Positions 16,104 to 25,002 are shown, numbered from the stretch's first letter. The stretch is DNA of 64,000 bases from Thalassospira sp. HF15 (GCF_011806525.1 NZ_JAAVKI010000002.1:1-64000), one strand, 5' to 3'. The notes: generated by a model from the sequence alone, not told the origin. Program-made: numbers and translations.

Positions 16104-17552
16104 TCAATCGCGCCAAAAGGCCGGGAACAGCAGAACAAGGACCGTAAAGACTTCAAGACGGCCGATCAGCATCCCGATCGACATCAGCCACTTCGCACCA
16201 TCGGGCAAGGTTGCGAAGTTTCCGGATGGTCCAACAATCGGCCCCAAACCCGGTCCAACATTGGCAATCGCCGTACCGGCACTCGACACCGCGGTGATGA
16301 AATCAAGGCCCATCGCGCCAAGGCCTGCGGCCAGAACCACAAAGCAAAAGACAAACAGGAAGAAGAAGCTCAGAACCGATTCGGTCACGTCTTCAGACAA
16401 CGGTTTGCGATTGTAATAGGCAATGAAAACGCCATGCGGGCGCAGCATGTGCGAAAGCTGGATCTTGGCGATTTCATACAGAACCTGAAGACGGAAGATC
16501 TTCACCCCACAAGTCGTCGATCCCGCACAGCCACCAATAAACATCACAAAGAAGAACACTGTCACCGCAAACGGTCCCCAAAGACCATAATCGGTGGTGG
16601 CATACCCAGTACCGGTCATGACCGACATGATGTTAAATGAGGTAAAGCGCAGCGCATACAGGAAGTCGACACCATTGGTTTCCGAATGCCAAAATGCCAG
16701 ACCGACAATGATCGTAACTGCAATTGTAATGAACCAGCGCACCTGACTGTCGCGAAACAGCGGCTTGCCCTGCCCACGCAGCATCTGCAGATACAAGATG
16801 AACGGCAGGGCACCGGTCGCCATCCCCAACGTTATGATCACGTCAATTGTCGCGCTGTCATAATGCCCAATCGAGGCATCCTTGGTCGAAAAACCACCGG
16901 TCGCAATGGTTGTCATCGCATGGGCAATCGCATCAAATGGCGTCATACCTGCTGACCACAACATGATTGCCCAAAGGGCTGTAAAGCCAAGATAAAGCAT
17001 CGCGATCCCCATCGCGATCTGGGTCGCACGCGGAAAGGCCTTATCGGATTTGTCCGAGTTTTCCATGCGGAAAAGCTGCATACCACCAACACGCAGCATC
17101 GGCATGACGGCAATCGCCATCACAATGATCCCGATCCCGCCAAGCCACTGCAAAAGCGCACGCCAAAGCAATATCCCTTCTGGCGCCGTATCAAGGCCGA
17201 CAATAACTGTCGATCCGGTGGTGGAAATGCCTGACATCGCTTCGAAAAACGCGTCGGTATAGGACATATCAAGATCGGAGAAAGCAAATGGCAGCGCCGA
17301 TGCTGCCGTCAGAACCAGCCAGCTTAGCGTCGTCAGGATAAAGGCCTGGCGCGAATTGATCTTAAGATTGTCCATGCGGTTCATCATGATCAATGCACCG
17401 CCAACAAACAGCGACACAAAGGACGCAGCCGAAAACACGATCCAGTCACGTTGCCCGTAATAAAGGTCGACCAACGCCGGGATAAACATGCCAATCGACA
17501 ACGTACAGAGCAAAATGCCGACGATGAAAAGAATGGGACGGAAATCGATCAA
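16104..17552 (-). CDS. trkH: TrkH-type potassium transporter, first copy
   Basis: The 482-residue membrane protein has the four pore-loop repeats of the TrkH/KtrB family: GISTTGSTV, then TIATGGFSTKD, then VMTGTGYATTDY, then FIGGCAGSTTCGVKIFR. Each supplies a selectivity-filter glycine. TrkH forms the K+-conducting subunit that works with cytosolic TrkA; no trkA lies in this window. I chose TTG 17552 because AGAGG lies about seven bases upstream, the length matches the family, and its paralog at 21273 has an equivalent TTG start. Longer readings up to ATG 17672 add a non-homologous N-terminus. It has a clear paralog 5 kb away. Confidence 0.88.
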   Translation of the reverse strand: MIDFRPILFIVGILLCTLSIGMFIPALVDLYYGQRDWIVFSAASFVSLFVGGALIMMNRMDNLKINSRQAFILTTLSWLVLTAASALPFAFSDLDMSYTDAFFEAMSGISTTGSTVIVGLDTAPEGILLWRALLQWLGGIGIIVMAIAVMPMLRVGGMQLFRMENSDKSDKAFPRATQIAMGIAMLYLGFTALWAIMLWSAGMTPFDAIAHAMTTIATGGFSTKDASIGHYDSATIDVIITLGMATGALPFILYLQMLRGQGKPLFRDSQVRWFITIAVTIIVGLAFWHSETNGVDFLYALRFTSFNIMSVMTGTGYATTDYGLWGPFAVTVFFFVMFIGGCAGSTTCGVKIFRLQVLYEIAKIQLSHMLRPHGVFIAYYNRKPLSEDVTESVLSFFFLFVFCFVVLAAGLGAMGLDFITAVSSAGTAIANVGPGLGPIVGPSGNFATLPDGAKWLMSIGMLIGRLEVFTVLVLLFPAFWRD

Positions 17553-18095
17553 TGAAACGCCTCTTGGCACATACACCGCGCAATCCCCCCGGACAAACGG
17601 CATATGGTGCGTCTGATGTTCTGTTTTAGGAAGGCACTGCATACCCGAAAAATCGGTCTGTATGTACCCCATTCATCACGAGCAGCGAAATTCTTGGCAT
17701 ATGGGGCCACAATGTCCAGTCCTTTTAAGCTGTTGCAGGGTGTCTTGCCTTCAGAATTTCCCGATTATCCAAAAGACCTGCGCACGCCCACCCCCGAATT
17801 ACTGACCGCACGTCATCTTTGCTACGATTTCCAACGTCTCAGATCCGGGCCATTGGATCCGTATCACTTTGCCAGGAAATTCCCTTTTTGTTGGCTCATT
17901 GCCTTGCTCACCAGAATGATTCCAGTTTAATCAAAGGTTTCTTTTTACTCCCCATACTTCACCCACAGGAAGTGAAACTGGGTATATTTGATTTTGTGTG
18001 GTGCAACATGGTCCACTTTCCCTTAGATTAGCGGGATCAAAAACGATGAGTTTAATCATCTGTGCCGACCTTTGACTGTCCTTGGGGAGCTTCCT
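17553..18095. other. Divergent intergenic region, about 540 bases
   Basis: This lies between trkH on the minus strand and the diguanylate cyclase on the plus strand. It has lower G+C content toward 17880-18060. Short open frames (for example 17712-17930 plus) lack a good ribosome-binding site and resemble nothing I know. I cannot define a promoter here with confidence. Confidence 0.4.
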
Positions 18096-19532
18096 GTGCG
18101 GGGAAAGAAATTATACTTCGCAATCATTCTGTGCGTTCTGCTTGCGGTCGGGTTTCTGACCACGAGTTTTGTAAGCTTCTATGTCGCTCGGGATTCTCTG
18201 GAAGAACAGATTTCCGAAAGCACGCTCCCACTTACCAGTGACAACATCTATTCGGAAATTCAACGCGACCTTTTGCAGCCGATCTTTATTTCTTCATTGA
18301 TGGCGCATGACACCTTCTTTCGCGACTGGGCCCTGTCCGGCGAGAAGGATCATGAACGGATCATCAAGTATCTTGCCGAGATCCAGTCACGCTACGACAC
18401 CATCACGTCCTATTTCATTTCTGATCAGACCCGGAATTACTATCACCCGACGGGCGTGATCAAAAAGGTGAGCAAGGATGACCCGGCAGATGGATGGTAC
18501 TTCGAGGCACGCGACAGCAAGCAGCCCTATCAAATCAATCTTGATCAGGACACGGTCGACAGGTCGCGCATGTCGATCTTCGTCAATTATCAAGTTCGCG
18601 ACTATAACGGCAATGTCATCGGCATTACCGGTGTGGGCCTTTCGGTCAGCGCTGTGACCAACTTGATCGAGACCTATCAGGCGCGCTATGGCCGCACGAT
18701 CTATTTCATCGATACAGAAGGCCACGTCACCTTGCGTGGAAGCGGGTTCGGTAATGCCCACAGCCTTCAGGAACGCCCGGGGATGCGTAATCAGGCGATG
18801 AAAATCCTGACCTCGCCTGGCGCTTCAATCAGTTACGAAGAAGGCGGACACACCTATTTCGTCAATAGCCGCCTTGTGCCAGAGTTCGGCTGGCTTCTGA
18901 TTGTTGAACAAAGCGACTATTCGTCCGATGCCCGTCTTCAGAACACATTATTCATCAATATCGCGATTTCGCTTCTGATCACGGTTATCGTCGGGCTGAT
19001 CGCCTTCCTGACCGTACGCAACTATCAAAAACGGCTCGAGGAACTGGCATCGCGAGACAAGCTGACAGGGACCTTCAACCGGCAGGTCTTTGACATGATC
19101 TTTGATCAGGCCGCCCAGAATTCAAAACGACATAAAACACCCCTGTCAGTGATGTGTTTTGACGTGGATGGTTTCAAGGAAATCAATGATGGTTATGGTC
19201 ATCCGGGCGGTGATGCGGCGCTACGTGAAGTCCTCACCACGATCCGCCAGAACGTGCAGGAAACGGATTTGATCTGCCGGTGGGGCGGTGATGAATTTGT
19301 TGTCCTGCTACCGAACAAGGACCGCAAGGAAGCACTGACCAAGGCAAGAGACCTTGCCGACAGTATCCGAAATACTCCGGTTCGCTTCGGACGCGATCAT
19401 ATTCCGGTCACCATCAGTGCGGGCGTCACGGAATATCGCGATGGCGAGGACCTTGATACCCTGATGGCACGTGTCGACAACGCGCTTTATACTGCAAAGG
19501 CATCCGGACACGACCACATCTCACTATCCTGA
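18096..19532 (+). CDS. Membrane diguanylate cyclase with periplasmic Cache sensor
   Basis: The 478-residue protein has a transmembrane span at about residues 6-28 and a large Cache-type extracytoplasmic domain. The Cache region includes YFISDQTRNYYHPTGVIKK and GWYFEARDSKQPYQINLD. A second span lies near residue 292-315, followed by a GGDEF domain. The catalytic motif GGDEF is intact at 397-401, so it should make cyclic-di-GMP from GTP. The inhibitory I-site RxxD normally five residues earlier reads QETD, so product inhibition is probably absent. GTG 18096 has GGGGAG about seven bases upstream. A TTG at 18072 is the only longer alternative I considered. Confidence 0.92.
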   Translation: MRGKKLYFAIILCVLLAVGFLTTSFVSFYVARDSLEEQISESTLPLTSDNIYSEIQRDLLQPIFISSLMAHDTFFRDWALSGEKDHERIIKYLAEIQSRYDTITSYFISDQTRNYYHPTGVIKKVSKDDPADGWYFEARDSKQPYQINLDQDTVDRSRMSIFVNYQVRDYNGNVIGITGVGLSVSAVTNLIETYQARYGRTIYFIDTEGHVTLRGSGFGNAHSLQERPGMRNQAMKILTSPGASISYEEGGHTYFVNSRLVPEFGWLLIVEQSDYSSDARLQNTLFINIAISLLITVIVGLIAFLTVRNYQKRLEELASRDKLTGTFNRQVFDMIFDQAAQNSKRHKTPLSVMCFDVDGFKEINDGYGHPGGDAALREVLTTIRQNVQETDLICRWGGDEFVVLLPNKDRKEALTKARDLADSIRNTPVRFGRDHIPVTISAGVTEYRDGEDLDTLMARVDNALYTAKASGHDHISLS

Positions 19533-19551
19533 TCACGCCATAAGCAAAGCA

Positions 19552-19590
19552 AAACACCCCCGGCAGAACAAGCTGCCGGGGGTGTTTGTT
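19552..19590. terminator. Bidirectional intrinsic terminator
   Basis: A 15-bp stem (19552-19566 with 19573-19587, core CACCCCCGGCAG) closes a six-base loop. T-rich flanks are present on both strands. It separates the convergent cyclase gene and asd. Confidence 0.88.
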
Positions 19591-19612
19591 ATTCAATCCG
19601 GATGGATTTCAA

Positions 19613-20620
19613 TCAGTCGGCGATAGATGCCTCTGCGATCTGCACGGCATTAAGTGCCGCACCTTTCAGCAACTGGTCGCCGGCAACAAACAGTTCCAGA
19701 CCATGATCGCCAAAGATGAGGTTGGTCCGGATACGTCCGACTTCGACGTCATACTGTTCGGTTGCGGTCATCGGCATCGGGTATTTGTTGTTTGCCGGAT
19801 CATCGACAAGCTTCACGCCCTTGGCCTTTGACAGAACTTCACGTGCGGCATCCGGGGTAACAACCTTTTCGGTTTCAACCACGATTGCCTCGGAATGCGT
19901 GCGTTCGGTCGGAATACGAACCGCGGTGCACGATACCGGCAGATCCGGCGCACCAAAGATTTTGCGCGTTTCCCATGTCACCTTCATTTCTTCACGGGTG
20001 TAACCGTTATCCTGGAAGGTATCGATATGCGGGATCACGTTAAATGCCAGCGGGGACGAGAATACCTCTGCCGGGATCGGCTTGCCTTCAAGACCAGCTG
20101 CCAGACCTTCGCGCAGTTCGTTCATGCCCGGCTGACCGGCACCTGATGCCGCCTGATAGGTCGAAACGATTACTTTTTTCAGACCAAAAGCCTGATGCAA
20201 CGGCCAAAGCGCAACGGCAGCAATCGCCGTGGTGCAGTTCGGGTTGGCGATCAGTTTTGCCGTTTTGGCAAGGTCACCATTGATTTCCGGCACGATCAGC
20301 GGAACATCGTCATTCAGACGGAACGCCGAGGAGTTATCAATCACCAGTGCGCCTTCAGCAATCTTGGGCGCATATTCCTTGGCGAAATCACCGGAAACAG
20401 CAAGGAAGACAATGTCGCACTGCTTGGCTTCTTCAACAGAAAACAGCGCGACGGTCTTAGTGCCGAATTTAGTCTCCACGGTCTTGCCCGCTGAACGCTC
20501 GGAAGCGAACAGGGTGAGTTCACCCACAGGGAACTTGCGATCAAACATAACGTTGATCAGCTCGACGCCAACCGCACCGGTTGCGCCGATCACACCGACA
20601 TGGAGATTTTCGGCACTCAT
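19613..20620 (-). CDS. asd: Aspartate-semialdehyde dehydrogenase
   Basis: Asd reduces aspartyl phosphate to the semialdehyde, the branch point to lysine/diaminopimelate, threonine and methionine. The 335-residue protein has the NADP-binding [10 protein letters not shown] at the N-terminus. The catalytic Cys129 is in LIANPNCTT, and the substrate-binding segment YQAASGAGQ follows. A conserved [10 protein letters not shown] motif holds the catalytic His region near residue 250. A strong promoter, TTGCCT-16-TATAAT, lies 70-95 bases upstream on the minus strand. It belongs functionally with metZ, dapD and dapE elsewhere in the window. Confidence 0.97.
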   Translation of the reverse strand: MSAENLHVGVIGATGAVGVELINVMFDRKFPVGELTLFASERSAGKTVETKFGTKTVALFSVEEAKQCDIVFLAVSGDFAKEYAPKIAEGALVIDNSSAFRLNDDVPLIVPEINGDLAKTAKLIANPNCTTAIAAVALWPLHQAFGLKKVIVSTYQAASGAGQPGMNELREGLAAGLEGKPIPAEVFSSPLAFNVIPHIDTFQDNGYTREEMKVTWETRKIFGAPDLPVSCTAVRIPTERTHSEAIVVETEKVVTPDAAREVLSKAKGVKLVDDPANNKYPMPMTATEQYDVEVGRIRTNLIFGDHGLELFVAGDQLLKGAALNAVQIAEASIAD

Positions 20621-20688
20621 AATAGTTGTCTAACCTCGCAATAAAATTGTTGTCATATTCGACTGCCGCGATCATTCGCGGGCCGCGC

Positions 20689-20716
20689 ATTATAGGGATT
20701 TATCTGAACAAGGCAA
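20689..20716 (-). promoter_or_regulatory. Probable asd promoter
   Basis: The minus strand reads TTGCCT (20716-20711), a 16-base spacer, and a perfect TATAAT (20694-20689). The predicted RNA start near 20682 leaves a leader of about 60 bases before asd. Confidence 0.7.
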
Positions 20717-20811
20717 ATCCACCTTGCTGCATCGCACTTATGCACGCAGTTGTCTTGTAAAGAACGTGATACGCAATGGATTGTTCCACGACGGGTTTTT
20801 GGCAAGACATA

Positions 20812-20868
20812 TGTAAAAATCCGCCCTCCAACAGTACCACCGCCAAGCAGGTGTCGAAGGGCGGATTT
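20812..20868 (-). terminator. Probable terminator of the DUF3012 gene
   Basis: An 11-bp stem AAATCCGCCCT/AGGGCGGATTT (20817-20827 with 20858-20868) encloses 30 bases. On the minus strand it is followed by a run of five T residues. It lies 80 bases past the DUF3012 stop codon. Confidence 0.5.
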
Positions 20869-20947
20869 AACCGCCATGAAGACGGCATATCCAGACAATG
20901 AAAAGAATCGATTTATCGCTTAGCGCCAAGTGACGCGATCACGCAGA

Positions 20948-21136
20948 TCAAAGCAGGCAATGCTTGGTAAAGTCTGCCGCTTCGTTTGCGCTCCAGTCGC
21001 CTTTCGGTTTTTCCTTGAGGTCATTGCACCATTCCTCGCTACCCACCTCCGGTGAGCAGGCCGAAACAGCTGCCGTCAGGAAAAGTACCGCAAGGGCACC
21101 GGCTGTTCTGGTCGCGATTTTCTTTTGCAGTTTCAT
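20948..21136 (-). CDS. DUF3012 small lipoprotein
   Basis: The 62-residue precursor has a lipoprotein signal (GALAVLFLTAAVSAC) with the lipobox Cys at about residue 27. It is followed by the DUF3012 signature SPEVGSEEWC, then KEKPKGDWSANEAADF and a terminal KHC. The mature part is only ~35 residues with two more cysteines. Such proteins occur widely in marine proteobacteria with unknown function. I start at ATG 21136, which gives a standard lipoprotein leader; a longer frame to 21235 adds a non-signal N-terminus. It lies between asd and the second trkH. Confidence 0.82.
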   Translation of the reverse strand: MKLQKKIATRTAGALAVLFLTAAVSACSPEVGSEEWCNDLKEKPKGDWSANEAADFTKHCLL

Positions 21137-21272
21137 GTCCGTGTCCAATGTTTGATTGTTCGTTTTTACAGGTACGAACTTATCTTCTGCGCAAAAATGA
21201 CGCAAAGAAATCCTGCGGTCTGTGGCAACCGTCACAACCGCTCAAAGACGACACTGAAAATGAAAAGAAAAA

Positions 21273-22730
21273 TTAGTCGCGCCAGAAGGATGGCATCAAA
21301 AGAACCAGTAGCGTCTCGAACTCCAGCCGCCCCAACACCATCGCAACATCCAAAATCCATTTTGCGGAATCCGGCAGGGATTGGAAATTGCCCGCAGGCC
21401 CGATGATGTTGCCAAGTCCCGGCCCGACATTGGCAAGCGATGTTGCCGCCGCGCTCATCGAGGTAATCAGGTCAAGCCCCGTCAGGCCAAGAGCGATCGT
21501 CACCGCGATATAGCTGATGGTCAGAAGGAAGACATAAACCGTGACCGCGTTATAGATATCAGATGTGATTTCATGGCGGTCGATGCGACTGACCACCACC
21601 GCAGACGGGCTACGCAGCCGCATGAAGTGGGTGCGTAGTCCGGTGAAAACCACATACAGGCGAAACATCTTGAAGCCACCCGACGTAGAGCCGGAACAAC
21701 CACCAATAAACGTCGCAAAGAAAAACAGCATCACCGCTGCCGGGCCCCACAAAAGGTAATCACCCGATGCAAAGCCGGTGGTCGTAATCACCGATACAAG
21801 GTTGAACGCCGCCATTGTCAGGGACCTGAGAATGCTGTCATCCGATATCTGTATCAGTCGCACGGTCAGCAACAGCGTAAAGCCCGCAATGATCAGGCAG
21901 AACAATCTGATCTGCTGATTACCAATCACAGCCTTGAGCGCACGTTTGCGCAAGAAAACCGCATAGGCCGTAAATGGCAGGCCCCCAAAGAACATGAACA
22001 GAATGGCAATCCAGTGCAGCGACAGACTGGTATCAAACTTGGCAAAGGACAGGTCCGATGTCGCATATCCCCCGGTCGATAGCGTCGTCATGCCGTAATT
22101 GATCGCATCAAACCATTGCATGCCAAAAATGCGATACAACACAACGCAAACCAGGGTCAGTGCGGAATAGATTGCAACAATCTGCAGGCACATATCGCGC
22201 ATGCGCCCGCTGAGTTTTTCAGACCGATCCGAACTTTCCATCTGGAAAAGCTGCATCCCGCCAACCCGCATCATCGGCAACAGGGCAAGCGCGGTCACAA
22301 TGATCCCGATCCCGCCAAGCCACTGCATGATGGATCGCCAGATCAGCAAGCCCGGTGGCAAATGATCCAGTCCTGACAGAATCGTGGAGCCCGTCGTTGT
22401 CAGGCCCGATACGGTTTCAAACACCGCATCACAGAAGCTGATTTCAAGCGAGGAATACCAAAGCGGCAAGGACCCGGTCAGGCTGATGGCAATCCACGAC
22501 ACCACTGTCAGGACATAGCCCTGGCGCGCGGTCACGCGCGGGCCGATATCGGATCGACAGGCCAGACATGCCATGCCACCAAGCCCGATGGTCGTGATCG
22601 AGGCCTGTGCAAAAATTTTCCAGTCCGGGTTGCCATATGCAAGATCAACGGCAGCAGGCACCATCATCGATATACCGATGATAATGACCATAACCCCGAC
22701 GACGAAAAAGATGGGTTGCAGACGAAACAA
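21273..22730 (-). CDS. trkH: TrkH-type potassium transporter, second copy
   Basis: The 485-residue protein is a paralog of the gene at 16104. The four pore loops are present: GLTTTGSTI, TLSTGGYATSD, VITTTGFASGDY and FIGGCSGSTSGGFKMFR. Both paralogs share the IGPxGNFxxLPDxAKW segment and the ending GRLExxxVLxLxPxFWRD. AGGGA lies six bases before TTG 22730, supporting that start; an ATG at 22775 would add 15 residues. The two copies differ in filter residues (TGTGYATTDY versus TTTGFASGDY), suggesting different ion affinity or selectivity. It is divergent from the nuclease gene. Confidence 0.88.
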   Translation of the reverse strand: MFRLQPIFFVVGVMVIIIGISMMVPAAVDLAYGNPDWKIFAQASITTIGLGGMACLACRSDIGPRVTARQGYVLTVVSWIAISLTGSLPLWYSSLEISFCDAVFETVSGLTTTGSTILSGLDHLPPGLLIWRSIMQWLGGIGIIVTALALLPMMRVGGMQLFQMESSDRSEKLSGRMRDMCLQIVAIYSALTLVCVVLYRIFGMQWFDAINYGMTTLSTGGYATSDLSFAKFDTSLSLHWIAILFMFFGGLPFTAYAVFLRKRALKAVIGNQQIRLFCLIIAGFTLLLTVRLIQISDDSILRSLTMAAFNLVSVITTTGFASGDYLLWGPAAVMLFFFATFIGGCSGSTSGGFKMFRLYVVFTGLRTHFMRLRSPSAVVVSRIDRHEITSDIYNAVTVYVFLLTISYIAVTIALGLTGLDLITSMSAAATSLANVGPGLGNIIGPAGNFQSLPDSAKWILDVAMVLGRLEFETLLVLLMPSFWRD

Positions 22731-22949
22731 ACAAGCTTCCCTGACAGCAAAAGACAAAACCGCTTGTAGCTCCAAATGAAAGCCGATGCATCCGGTTTAT
22801 TGTGCATGGCACATCCGAGGCAATTATCCTTGGCAGGCCCGGCGTCAGAAAACGGTGTCATCATTTTGCCGTTCTTTTTGCTTGTTCTTGCGCCTCGACC
22901 GTAGTGTCATTCCTTAAAGACCCTTATTCCGCTGATCCTAGAGGCCCAT

Positions 22950-23666
22950 GTGAAACGCGTTATCCGCCTGATCGTCCTTCTTGCCGTCCCGGTTCTGATT
23001 GCTGCTGGCCTGCACTGGCAAAGCGGCCCCGTAAATGCTGCAGGCAATGTGGCTGAACTCGCGGAGCCGACCGGGCTTGAAGCCAAGGGGCGCGATGTTC
23101 AGGTGATTGATGGCGACACCATCATGATTGCCGGACAGGTGGTTGATATCGCCGGAATGGATGCCCCAGAACTGGGTCAGCAATGCCTGCATAATGGCAG
23201 TTTCTGGGATTGTGGTATGTCTTCAGCCATGCAACTGCGTAAATATTTCGCCATGGCCCCGTTCAATGTTCATTGCTGGCCCGGCGATCAGGAACGCGCA
23301 GGCAAGGCTGATGATTTCCCGGTCATGGAATGTGGCATCGGCGAACGCGATGTTGCGGCCGCGATGATCAGCGACGGCGAAGCCATCCCGATTGCAGGCT
23401 ATTCCCATCGCTATGATCGCCTGTCACGCGATGCCGATAATGCAGGTATCGGCATTCATGGGGGTGAGATGATGGCGCCCGCAGATTGGCGCGCAGGAAA
23501 ACGTCTTGATGGCGAAGACGGACGCTGTCTGTTCATTGCCGACGGCAACGGAAATTACCTCAGCACCCTTGATCCGCGTTTTGCTGAGTTCGGCGCCGAA
23601 GTCAAAATTTGCAGTGACGAAGAAGCACGCCAGATGAACCTGAAATATCTTCCATCATCATTGTAA
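22950..23666 (+). CDS. Secreted or membrane-anchored thermonuclease-like (SNase) protein
   Basis: The 238-residue protein has an N-terminal signal or anchor (RLIVLLAVPVLIAAGLHW). An SNase-fold segment follows, DVQVIDGDTIMIAGQVVDIAG then DAPELGQQC, carrying the Asp residues of the nuclease site. A typical basic ...R(xx)RYDRL region is near residue 155. It probably acts in the periplasm on nucleic acid, though extra cysteines and an atypical C-terminal part make activity uncertain. The GTG start at 22950 follows AGAGG. The same bases contain ATGTGA, an ATG immediately followed by a stop in another frame. It has its own promoter region, divergent from trkH. Confidence 0.82.
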   Translation: MKRVIRLIVLLAVPVLIAAGLHWQSGPVNAAGNVAELAEPTGLEAKGRDVQVIDGDTIMIAGQVVDIAGMDAPELGQQCLHNGSFWDCGMSSAMQLRKYFAMAPFNVHCWPGDQERAGKADDFPVMECGIGERDVAAAMISDGEAIPIAGYSHRYDRLSRDADNAGIGIHGGEMMAPADWRAGKRLDGEDGRCLFIADGNGNYLSTLDPRFAEFGAEVKICSDEEARQMNLKYLPSSL

Positions 23667-23750
23667 TCGACTAATTTTCACCGGCAGGTGCATCTTTTGT
23701 CGTCTTCGCGCGTCTTCCTGTTCATCACTTCGATCACACAGGAGAACCAA

Positions 23751-24209
23751 ATGCGCCTGCAACTTGCCCTGAATGTCAAAAATCTTGATCACGCCATCGC
23801 CTTTTACAGCGAAATGTTTGCAAGTCCGGTACACAAACAACGGCCGGGATATGCCAATTTCGAAATTGAAAACCCGCCGCTTAAACTGGTTTTGTTCGAA
23901 CACCCGACAGCAACTGAAAACCTGAACCATATCGGGATCGAATGTCTCACTGAACAAGCGTTTGATACCGCTTCTGACCGGTTGCATCAAAGCAATCTTG
24001 TCACCAGTGACACTGCCGAAACCGGCTGCTGTCACGCAAAACAGTCCAAATTCTGGGCAACAGGGCCAGATGGACTTGCCTGGGAGTGGTATCGTATTCT
24101 TGACGATGCGCCACATGAACAGACCACCGATCAGACTTCGCCCGGTGCAACCTGTTGTGGCCAACAACCCGACAAGACAACGAACCCCGATCAGGTGTGC
24201 TGCGCTTAA
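23751..24209 (+). CDS. ArsI/CadI-like dioxygenase (VOC superfamily), thiol-rich
   Basis: The 152-residue protein belongs to the ArsI/CadI group of the vicinal-oxygen-chelate fold; ArsI cleaves the carbon-arsenic bond of methylarsenite. The putative Fe ligands Gln4, His60 (LNHIG) and Glu112 (LAWEWY) are present, and the vicinal Cys93-Cys94 of ArsI are in ETGCCHA. Two further CC pairs occur at 135-136 and 150-151 in an extended tail. CAGGAG lies six bases before ATG 23751. The ECF sigma factor gene begins seven bases after its stop. Some relatives are cadmium-induced, so the true metal or arsenical is not known. Confidence 0.85.
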   Translation: MRLQLALNVKNLDHAIAFYSEMFASPVHKQRPGYANFEIENPPLKLVLFEHPTATENLNHIGIECLTEQAFDTASDRLHQSNLVTSDTAETGCCHAKQSKFWATGPDGLAWEWYRILDDAPHEQTTDQTSPGATCCGQQPDKTTNPDQVCCA

Positions 24210-24215
24210 AGAACC

Positions 24216-24815
24216 ATGAAGTTTGCATCAACACATCACACAAATTCGGACTGGCAGGCCTTGCAAAAAGGCCTGCACCGTTTTGTCTTTCGTCGCCTGC
24301 CCCAAGAAGCGGTTGACGATGTGGTCGCTGATATCCTCGAAACGATTATCCGCAGGAAATCGGATCTGCGTTCGGCGTCCAACCCTTCGGCATGGATTTA
24401 TGCCGTTGCGCGCAACAAGGTCTCGGACTTTTATCGAAAACAAGGTCGCGAGCGCACAGCACTTCAGGCGCTTAATAATGACCCGACCCTGTTACCGCAC
24501 GATAAAAAGGGTGACACCCACGGCTTGGATGACTGCGTGATGGGGTTCATTGGTCGATTGAGTGAAACCGATCAAACCATCCTTGAAGAAATCGACATCA
24601 ACGGCACACGGCAAACAGACTTTGCCAACCAAAATGCCATTGCACTTCCAACAGTCAAAGCACGCATCCAACGCGCCCGAAATCGTTTGCGTGATCGATT
24701 GATTGCCTGCTGCCCAACTGGCAGTGAAGACGACGGCGAAGACAACAGCGGCGATGCCACAACATGCAAAGGCGCGTGCGATAACACGACGTCATGTGTA
24801 CCGGGCCGGATATGA
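24216..24815 (+). CDS. ECF-type RNA polymerase sigma factor with cysteine-rich tail (SigZ-like)
   Basis: The 199-residue protein has sigma region 2 (ADILETIIRRKSDLRSASNP then AWIYAVARNKVSDFYRK) and region 4 (LSETDQTILEEIDINGTRQT, then IALPTVKARIQRARNRLRD). After region 4 comes a ~35-residue tail with Cys165-Cys166, Cys184, Cys188 and Cys194. SigZ-like factors have similar cysteine tails. No anti-sigma gene lies alongside. It is coupled to the ArsI-like gene by a six-base gap, so the sigma factor may itself sense a thiol-reactive metal and control this pair. That is inference. Confidence 0.85.
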   Translation: MKFASTHHTNSDWQALQKGLHRFVFRRLPQEAVDDVVADILETIIRRKSDLRSASNPSAWIYAVARNKVSDFYRKQGRERTALQALNNDPTLLPHDKKGDTHGLDDCVMGFIGRLSETDQTILEEIDINGTRQTDFANQNAIALPTVKARIQRARNRLRDRLIACCPTGSEDDGEDNSGDATTCKGACDNTTSCVPGRI

Positions 24816-24833
24816 TGATGTTCGGGGAAAGCT

Positions 24834-24907
24834 TGGAGCGGGTGAAGGGAATCGAACCCTCGTATGCAGCTTGGGAAGCTGCTGTTCTACCATTGAACTA
24901 CACCCGC
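24834..24907 (-). tRNA. tRNA-Gly (CCC anticodon)
   Basis: On the minus strand the sequence folds as a full cloverleaf. The acceptor is GCGGGTG/CACCCGC (24907-24901 with 24844-24838) and the D arm contains AGTTCAATGGTAGA. The anticodon stem GCAGC/GCTGC closes loop TTCCCAA, giving anticodon CCC. The T arm contains GGTTCGATTCC. The discriminator base is T and CCA is encoded (24836-24834). It lies 18 bases after the sigma-factor gene, on the opposite strand. Confidence 0.95.
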
Positions 24908-25002
24908 GAAGCGCGCGATTTATAGCCCGCTTTTTCGATCAACGCAAGCCGATGACATACCGATCCATGCAATTAATTGTCTGCCTGGAAACCAGAAAAA
25001 GT

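Larger units (their letters stand above)
20621..20947. other. Region between asd and the DUF3012 gene
   Basis: About 330 bases without a credible gene. It holds the asd promoter (20689-20716), a match to the EcfG promoter consensus on the minus strand (20763-20787) and a terminator-like stem for the upstream DUF3012 gene (20817-20868). Minus-strand open frames here have no family resemblance. Confidence 0.5.

Noticed and set aside
17712..17930. Short plus-strand open frame in the trkH-cyclase intergenic region
   Set aside because: It has a weak start, no family resemblance, and an end that is hydrophobic by chance.
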